Origin: Rahnella ecdela | GTDB lineage: Bacteria > Pseudomonadota > Gammaproteobacteria > Enterobacterales > Enterobacteriaceae | Assembly (NCBI RefSeq): GCF_019049625.1 | Contig: NZ_JAFMOY010000126.1 | Span: 1-64,000, forward strand | DNA: 64,000 nt | Direction: 5' to 3' | Shown: one piece after another, positions 58,852-64,000 of the stretch | How the letters are laid out: each line of letters opens with the position of its first letter | Position numbering within the stretch: position 1 is the first letter of the stretch | Notes under the pieces: generated by a model | Told to the model about the DNA's origin: nothing | Databases searched by the model: none | The model's input: only the letters and a program-made list of their open reading frames with translations | Made by a program: the position numbers and the translations under genes

Positions 58852-59634
58852 TTAGCGCTTTCCACAACACATCCGACCATCTAATCAATCCTGATATTAA
58901 CCTGCAAAATCAGGCTAGCGAAATGCTGAACAATATTGCTAACAATTGAGCAATATGAATGAAACCTTTACTTACATTCAGAGCGGGAAATTCCGATTTT
59001 ACCACTACCATCAATGAGTTCCGGAAAACCGCCTGATATTCTTACCTTTTTCAAGCTGAAGTATTTTTGAGCGATAAAGTAAAATATTTGTGTATGAACC
59101 CACAAACTACACGTAAGCAATTCTTATGAATTACATTAGAGAAAGTGAATAAATTCTCATCGATTATTCCATGACTAACGAACAACCTAAGTCAAATCCG
59201 GCACCTGTAAACCATAACAAATCAGCAGCGAGTACGTCTTTTTGTCAGACAAAATGCGCACTGACCTAAGTGAAATTTTTTCATTTAAAATAAATTTTAG
59301 ATCTCTTTTAGCCCTGAAAAAGCCATTTTGCTAAAAATCGTGCATAAACGATGAATTACAGTAACTTGCCAGTGATTTTGCATTTTATAGAACCGGTTTC
59401 ATAACCGTATGTGTTGCAAAGTCACAGGCTGATGAGTCTATGATTATTCACTTCCATAAGCAAAATTGCATGTCGCCAATACAACATCAACATGCTTCAT
59501 TTGTATTCTGTCAAAAATCCTGCGATAAAGGCTTGATGTTTTGTATAGACAAAGACTAATCTACATCACAGTTTTTAATGAATGTTGTAACAGTTCTGCT
59601 TATATTTGTTATGTTGATTGCTACAGGATGTATT
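58852..59634. other. 783-bp non-coding stretch where elbB would be expected
   Basis: No frame of useful length on either strand and no recognisable ElbB motif. The sequence is AT-rich and presumably contains the mtgA promoter and, at its right end, the promoter of ArcZ. No insertion sequence ends or direct repeats are obvious, so loss or relocation of elbB is old or clean. Confidence 0.6.
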
Positions 59635-59758
59635 AGACTTTAAGACTGAATTCCAAGACCTGCGAAAACCGAACCCTAAAAACTATCGTGGGTTACCTCT
59701 TTCCCTGGTGTTGGCGCAGTATTCGCGCACCCCGGCCTCGGCTGGGGTTATTTTTTTT
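59635..59758 (+). ncRNA. arcZ: ArcZ small regulatory RNA
   Basis: ArcZ is an Hfq-bound small RNA that activates rpoS and represses flhDC and other messages. From 59700 the sequence reads TTTCCCTGGTGTTGGCGCAG, TATTCGCGCACCCCGG, which matches the processed 3' part of E. coli ArcZ almost base for base, then a terminator stem (ACCCCGGCC/GGCTGGGGT) and eight Ts. Location beside the 3' end of arcB on the opposite strand is conserved; the 3' end runs across the arcB stop codon. The 5' end is estimated from E. coli length, since the upstream half is not conserved. ArcA control is known in E. coli; TGTTA-like elements near 59608 may be relevant. Confidence 0.88.
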
Positions 59759-62087
59759 CAGCGTTTGCCGTCCAGTCACGTAAAACTTTGATGTCATTAC
59801 GCCATTCTGCCTTCAGCTCATCAATCCATTCCTGAACGTTGTCCCACCATGCCGGCAGTGTCGGGGTCTGGATCTGTTGCGCCAGCTGCTGCAAATGTTT
59901 CAGGCCAACAGAACCCGCAGCGCCTTTGATTTTGTGACCTTCTTCTGCGATGCCCTTTTGGTCGCGCGCCGTCATGTTGGAATCAAGCACCGCCAGATAA
60001 CCCGGCATCATCTTTTCAAACATATCTGCACTCTGATAAATCAGTTTCGCACCAACCAGGTCGATATACTGCTCAAGCATGGCGGTATCAAGCAACGTTT
60101 CGCTGTCTTTCATCACTACAGGCTCCTTTTCAGAAACGGAAATTTCAGGCTGATGATCCCAAAACTGCTGGATCATCGCAGTCAGCGCGGAAACAGACAG
60201 CGGCTTGCTCAGCACGTCGTCCATTCCTGCCTCAAGATATTCTTTTTTGTCTTTGAGCACGTTGGCCGTCAGCGCAATCAGTGGCGGCAAATGCTTACCG
60301 GCGTAATCCGTGCGTAACTTGCGGGCAATATCCAGACCTGTCATGTCCGGCAACTGAATATCCAGCAACACCAGATCAAACTCGTCAGGATCAAACATCT
60401 CCAGTGCATCGTGTCCGTTCATCGCCACTTCGACGCTGTTACCCAGCTTCTCCAGCACCGAACGTGCCACGATGACGTTCAGCTCGATATCTTCCACCAG
60501 CAGCACATGCAGCGCAGGCAGTGGCATATCTTCTTCTTCGTCTAGCTGTTCGTCTGGCGCATCCAGTTTAGGTGCGCGCACGGTGAGCGTGAAGCTCGAA
60601 CCCTGCCCCGGCACACTGCTGACGGTAATGTCACCGCCCATCGTTTGTGCCAGACGTTTTGATACCGCCAGGCCGATGCCCGTACCGGTCGCTGGTTTGC
60701 CGCCATTCTGGTCTTTCACCTGATAATACATGGCGAAAATTTTATCCTGTTCGTCCTGCGGGATGCCCATTCCGGAATCGCGCACCACAAAACGCAGCAT
60801 ATCGTTCGGTTCGTAATGTACGCTCAGGACAATTTCGCCTTCACGGGTGAACTTGACCGCATTACCAATCAGATTCCACAGGATTTGGCGCAAACGTGTA
60901 CCGTCGGTGGTGATACTGCGTGGCAGCGGCAGATCCGGTTCCATCACAAATTTCAGCCCTTTCGGCTGTGCCAGCAAGCCGGAGAGGTTTTCCAGATCTG
61001 ACAGGAATTCAGTGAAATCCACCGGCTGATTATCGAGCTGCACTTTGCGGCGCTCGATTTTGTCCATTTCGATAATGTCGTTGAAGATATTGCCGAGTGT
61101 GATTGCGCTGACGTGAATGGTTTTCAGATAGCTGTGCTGTTCTTTGTCCAGCTCAGTATCGAGCAGAATTCGGCTCAGCCCGACAATCCCGTTAAGCGGC
61201 GTACGCAGTTCGTGGCTGATCGTGGAGATGAAAGTGGTTTTCTCACGGCTGGCATTCTCTAACGCGTCCTGATAACGCTTGCGTTCGGTAATATCGCGCC
61301 CGAAGCCCATCAGGCCATGTCGTTTACCAATCCGGTCATAGAACGGCACTTTGCGTAGCTCAAAGCAGGCTTTCCGGCCATCCGGATACACCAGCCATTG
61401 TTCGTACGTCAGGGAAACGTTGTGGCGGAACACTTTCTCGTCGGTTTCGACCACTTTCTCAGCGATGTCCGGGGTATAAACATCATCCGGGGTCAGGCCG
61501 ATCAGTTGTTTTTCACTTTTACCTGTCAGCAACTCCATCGCCCGGTTACAGCCGGAGAATTCTTTGTCTTCGTTGCGGTAATAGACCAGATCCGGCGAGG
61601 CATCGAGGAAAGAGCGTAATAATGCAGATTGCTGGCTCAGTTCGATCTGCGCCTGTTCGCGGTGCTGCATTTCCAGTTTCAGTTTATCAACCACTGCCAG
61701 ACGCGCTTCTTCCGCTTTCACGCGGTCGGCGATTTCCTGATTCAGTTGCGTAATATTGTCTTTGAGCTGCTGATTCAGTTCGAGGTCACGATGGCGCATC
61801 TCTTCCAGTTTATCGACCAGTCGTGCTAAACGCTGGCGCGACTCTTCGAGCTGTTCGACCACCACCGACAGGAAGTACACCGCCCAGGGCGTAATCAGCA
61901 AACCAAAGAAAATGGAACGAACGACGTCGATACTTTCAACCTGCCCGCGCAGGAGCATGGTGACCGCCATCTGGACGATCATCGCCAGCACCACCAGCGC
62001 AGATGCCAGCAGCAGTGAGAATCTCACTAACCCCAGCTTGACCATCAGATCGACATAATACTGCGCTAAAACCCGGATTTGCTTCAT
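59748..62087 (-). CDS. arcB: ArcB, aerobic respiration control sensor kinase
   Basis: This 779-residue hybrid kinase senses the quinone pool and phosphorylates ArcA. Two transmembrane helices lie near residues 23-45 and 58-77, then a coiled coil, a PAS domain (about 150-275), HisKA with H292 in STISHELRTPLNG, an ATP-binding domain (GTGIGLAVSKRLA), a receiver with D576 in DLVLLDIQLPDMTG, and an HPt with His718 in EGHKIKGAAGSVG. All three phosphorelay residues are intact and align with E. coli H292, D576 and H717. ArcZ is encoded on the other strand at its 3' end. Confidence 0.97.
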   Translation of the reverse strand: MKQIRVLAQYYVDLMVKLGLVRFSLLLASALVVLAMIVQMAVTMLLRGQVESIDVVRSIFFGLLITPWAVYFLSVVVEQLEESRQRLARLVDKLEEMRHRDLELNQQLKDNITQLNQEIADRVKAEEARLAVVDKLKLEMQHREQAQIELSQQSALLRSFLDASPDLVYYRNEDKEFSGCNRAMELLTGKSEKQLIGLTPDDVYTPDIAEKVVETDEKVFRHNVSLTYEQWLVYPDGRKACFELRKVPFYDRIGKRHGLMGFGRDITERKRYQDALENASREKTTFISTISHELRTPLNGIVGLSRILLDTELDKEQHSYLKTIHVSAITLGNIFNDIIEMDKIERRKVQLDNQPVDFTEFLSDLENLSGLLAQPKGLKFVMEPDLPLPRSITTDGTRLRQILWNLIGNAVKFTREGEIVLSVHYEPNDMLRFVVRDSGMGIPQDEQDKIFAMYYQVKDQNGGKPATGTGIGLAVSKRLAQTMGGDITVSSVPGQGSSFTLTVRAPKLDAPDEQLDEEEDMPLPALHVLLVEDIELNVIVARSVLEKLGNSVEVAMNGHDALEMFDPDEFDLVLLDIQLPDMTGLDIARKLRTDYAGKHLPPLIALTANVLKDKKEYLEAGMDDVLSKPLSVSALTAMIQQFWDHQPEISVSEKEPVVMKDSETLLDTAMLEQYIDLVGAKLIYQSADMFEKMMPGYLAVLDSNMTARDQKGIAEEGHKIKGAAGSVGLKHLQQLAQQIQTPTLPAWWDNVQEWIDELKAEWRNDIKVLRDWTANAEKK

Positions 62088-62958
62088 AACGGTTCCCTTA
62101 AAACGAAGACGTCTGAATCATACCGCAAAACCTCCCCTGCGTGATGGCGGGGTCATCATTGAGCATGAAGTTTGTGAGATGCACCGTACAAGGGCTGGTC
62201 ATGGTGCAATGCAGGAAATAAGGGCAGAGTTATTGACTATTTTGCAGGGTGATATTATTAATATCGACCGGCTTTATCAGGCTGATAAAGTTGCCAAATG
62301 CCCTGTGGCTAACATCTTTTCCTTTAATCCTCCGAATTCTTTCATTCTCGGCGCCTTTAGCGCAGGCATAACTATTCATTATTACTGCAAATAAAGTCAT
62401 TCCCGGTGATATGAATAATTCTTATTACTCACACCGTTCAGACACATTATTACTGTCAGGTTAAAAACAGTGACAAACCGCATGCCCGCAGACTTTTCCA
62501 GTATAAAATACTGGTAAATAAGCACCTGCCAGCACGGTGCGGAGATCTGGAGCTTTCCCTATAGTGAGTCAGCTCACACTTTGCACGCTTTACCACACCG
62601 ATATTATGCCATTAAAAACGTTAATTAATTTTTAGATATCAATTAGTTAATGTCTTTTATATCACTTTTAATATAAGTTAATTCGCCATTTGACCTGATG
62701 GTGCTTTCTCGCTAAGTTGGGAGTCCGCTGGAAGCAATCTCGACGGGTGAGCAACTCGTCATATTTATGCAGTAATTGAAGACTCCCTCATTAAAACAAG
62801 TCAACCACCACTTGTGAGAACCATCACGAGAGGCCTTTGACGGAGATGTCCGGGCAATCAACGCACCGCAAGAGTGCGCGAAATTGCGGACAAACTCTGT
62901 GAATAAGACCGCTCGCGATTGGTGTGAGAGTCTCGCAGAGCCTGGGGAGGTTCACGTT
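62088..62958. promoter_or_regulatory. 871-bp divergent region between arcB and gltB, with structured gltB leader
   Basis: No convincing gene; a 71-codon plus frame at 62179 lacks a site and homology. E. coli has yhcC here, which is absent. AT-rich DNA around 62610-62690 probably holds the gltB promoter. The stretch 62710-62950 is GC-rich and foldable: GGGAGTC (62719-62725) pairs with GACTCCC (62781-62787) and encloses GACGGGT with ACTCGTC. This suggests a long untranslated leader before the GGGGAGG site and ATG of gltB. Lrp control, known for E. coli gltBD, is plausible but unproven here. Confidence 0.5.
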
Positions 62959-64000
62959 ATGTTGTACGATAAATCCCAAGAGAGGGACAACTGTGGTTTC
63001 GGCCTGATCGCCCATATAGAAGGCGAACCTAGCCATAAGGTCGTGCGTACTGCAATTCACGCACTGGCCCGTATGCAACACCGTGGCGCGATCCTTGCTG
63101 ACGGCAAGACCGGCGACGGCTGTGGCCTTCATCTGCAAAAACCTGACCGCTTCTTCCGCATGATTGCCGAAGAACGTGGCTGGCGTCTGGCGAAAAACTA
63201 CGCCGTGGGCATGCTGTTCCTCAGCAAAGATGAAAAAGAAGCTGAGGCGAGCCGCCGCATTGTAGAAGAAGAATTGCAAAACGAGACGCTGTCCGTGGTG
63301 GGCTGGCGTGACGTTCCGACCAATCCGGACGTACTCGGTGAAATCGCGCTTTCCTCCCTGCCTCGTATCGAACAAATTTTTGTCAACGCGCCTGCCGGAT
63401 GGCGTCCGCGTGACATGGAGCGCCGCCTGTATATGGCGCGCCGCCGCATTGAGAAACGCATTCAGGATAAAGATTTCTATGTGTGCAGCTTCTCCAACGT
63501 GGTCACGATCTATAAAGGTCTGTGTATGCCTGCGGATCTGCCCCGCTTCTATTTAGACCTGGCGGACTTGCGTCTGGAATCAGCGATTTGCCTGTTCCAC
63601 CAGCGTTTCTCGACCAACACCGTTCCGCGCTGGCAACTGGCTCAGCCTTTCCGCTATCTGGCGCACAACGGCGAAATCAACACCATCACCGGTAACCGTC
63701 AGTGGGCGCGTGCCCGTGCGTATAAATTCAAAACGCCGCTGATCCCGGATCTGCAAGACGCTTCGCCATTTGTTAATGAAACCGGCTCTGACTCAAGCTC
63801 GCTGGATAACATGCTGGAACTGTTCCTGGCGGGCGGGATGGATTTGCTGCGCGCCATGCGTTTATTGGTTCCGCCAGCCTGGCAGCAAAACCCGGACATG
63901 GACGACGATCTGCGCGCGTTCTTCGATTTCAACTCCATGCACATGGAGCCGTGGGACGGTCCGGCCGGTATCGTGATGTCAGACGGTCGTTATGCAGCGT
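62959..64000 (+). CDS. gltB: Glutamate synthase (NADPH) large subunit, 5' part
   Basis: The first 347 codons of GltB, cut by the window edge. GltB with GltD transfers the amide of glutamine to 2-oxoglutarate, giving two glutamates. The N-terminal class II glutamine amidotransferase domain is visible: Cys12 in ERDNCGFGLIAHIEGE is the nucleophile exposed after removal of a short propeptide, ARMQHRGAILADGKTGDGCG and HNGEINTITGNRQWA bind glutamine. GGGGAGG lies eight bases before the ATG. The start here is 30 codons shorter than some E. coli annotations that use an upstream start. Confidence 0.96.
   Translation, partial: MLYDKSQERDNCGFGLIAHIEGEPSHKVVRTAIHALARMQHRGAILADGKTGDGCGLHLQKPDRFFRMIAEERGWRLAKNYAVGMLFLSKDEKEAEASRRIVEEELQNETLSVVGWRDVPTNPDVLGEIALSSLPRIEQIFVNAPAGWRPRDMERRLYMARRRIEKRIQDKDFYVCSFSNVVTIYKGLCMPADLPRFYLDLADLRLESAICLFHQRFSTNTVPRWQLAQPFRYLAHNGEINTITGNRQWARARAYKFKTPLIPDLQDASPFVNETGSDSSSLDNMLELFLAGGMDLLRAMRLLVPPAWQQNPDMDDDLRAFFDFNSMHMEPWDGPAGIVMSDGRYAA

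Noticed and set aside
62179-62394. 71-codon frame between arcB and gltB
   Set aside because: No ribosome binding site or family resemblance, and not a fragment of YhcC.

Overview
This window is chromosomal DNA of a gammaproteobacterium of the order Enterobacterales. Housekeeping proteins (ArgF, PyrB/PyrI, UxaA/B/C, LpoA, DiaA, ArcB, GltB) are close to E. coli orthologues and lie in E. coli-like blocks (rraB-argF, pyrL-pyrB-pyrI-ridA, ygjV-uxaA-uxaB-uxaC/exuT-exuR, yqjA-mzrA-yqjC-yqjD-yqjE-yqjK-yqjF-yqjG-yhaJ-yhaK, rsmI/lpoA-yraN-diaA-dolP, mtgA/arcZ/arcB/gltB). The mixture with a complete type VI secretion cluster and an Anbu proteasome-like operon suggests Yersiniaceae, for example a Rahnella/Ewingella/Rouxiella relative. 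The genus is inferred from gene content only.

Region 1 (1-24474) is a type VI secretion system. A leftward module holds hcp, vgrG, a broken DUF2169 accessory gene and the start of a PAAR-like (DUF4150-type) gene cut by the window edge. A long rightward operon follows: tssB-tssC-tssE-tssF-tssG-tagH-tssJ-tssK-tssL-clpV-vasI-tssA-tssM-vasL-hcp2. It ends at a clear hairpin terminator. All core parts are present: sheath, baseplate, membrane complex and the recycling ATPase.

Region 2 (24475-27400) is a visibly AT-rich island. On the minus strand it carries a 305-residue protein with hydrophobic C-terminal segments, followed at once by a small polytopic membrane protein, which together look like an effector-immunity pair. 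Behind them lies a 71-codon C-terminal remnant of a second homologue of the 305-residue protein. A separate four-helix membrane protein of unknown role is on the plus strand. This is the most likely place for undescribed biology.

Region 3 (27400-38510) holds rraB, ARG-box-controlled argF, a GH13 sugar phosphorylase, a YhcH/YjgK-type protein and the pyrBI operon with its attenuating leader. It also holds ridA, the four-gene Anbu operon (circularly permuted ATP-grasp, alpha-E, transglutaminase-like, Anbu protease) and ygjV.

Region 4 (38540-46400) is the galacturonate pathway: uxaC-uxaB-uxaA divergent from exuT-exuR. The 972-bp control region contains two 42-bp repeats exactly 400 bp apart.

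Region 5 (46768-64000) is core genome: envelope proteins (YqjA, MzrA, YqjC/D/E/K, DoxX), the glutathionyl-hydroquinone reductase YqjG, YhaJ/YhaK, RNase P RNA, RsmI, LpoA, YraN, DiaA, DolP and MtgA. The ArcZ small RNA lies against the 3' end of arcB, and the 5' part of gltB is cut by the right edge. The elbB and yhcC genes that flank arcB in E. coli are absent here.
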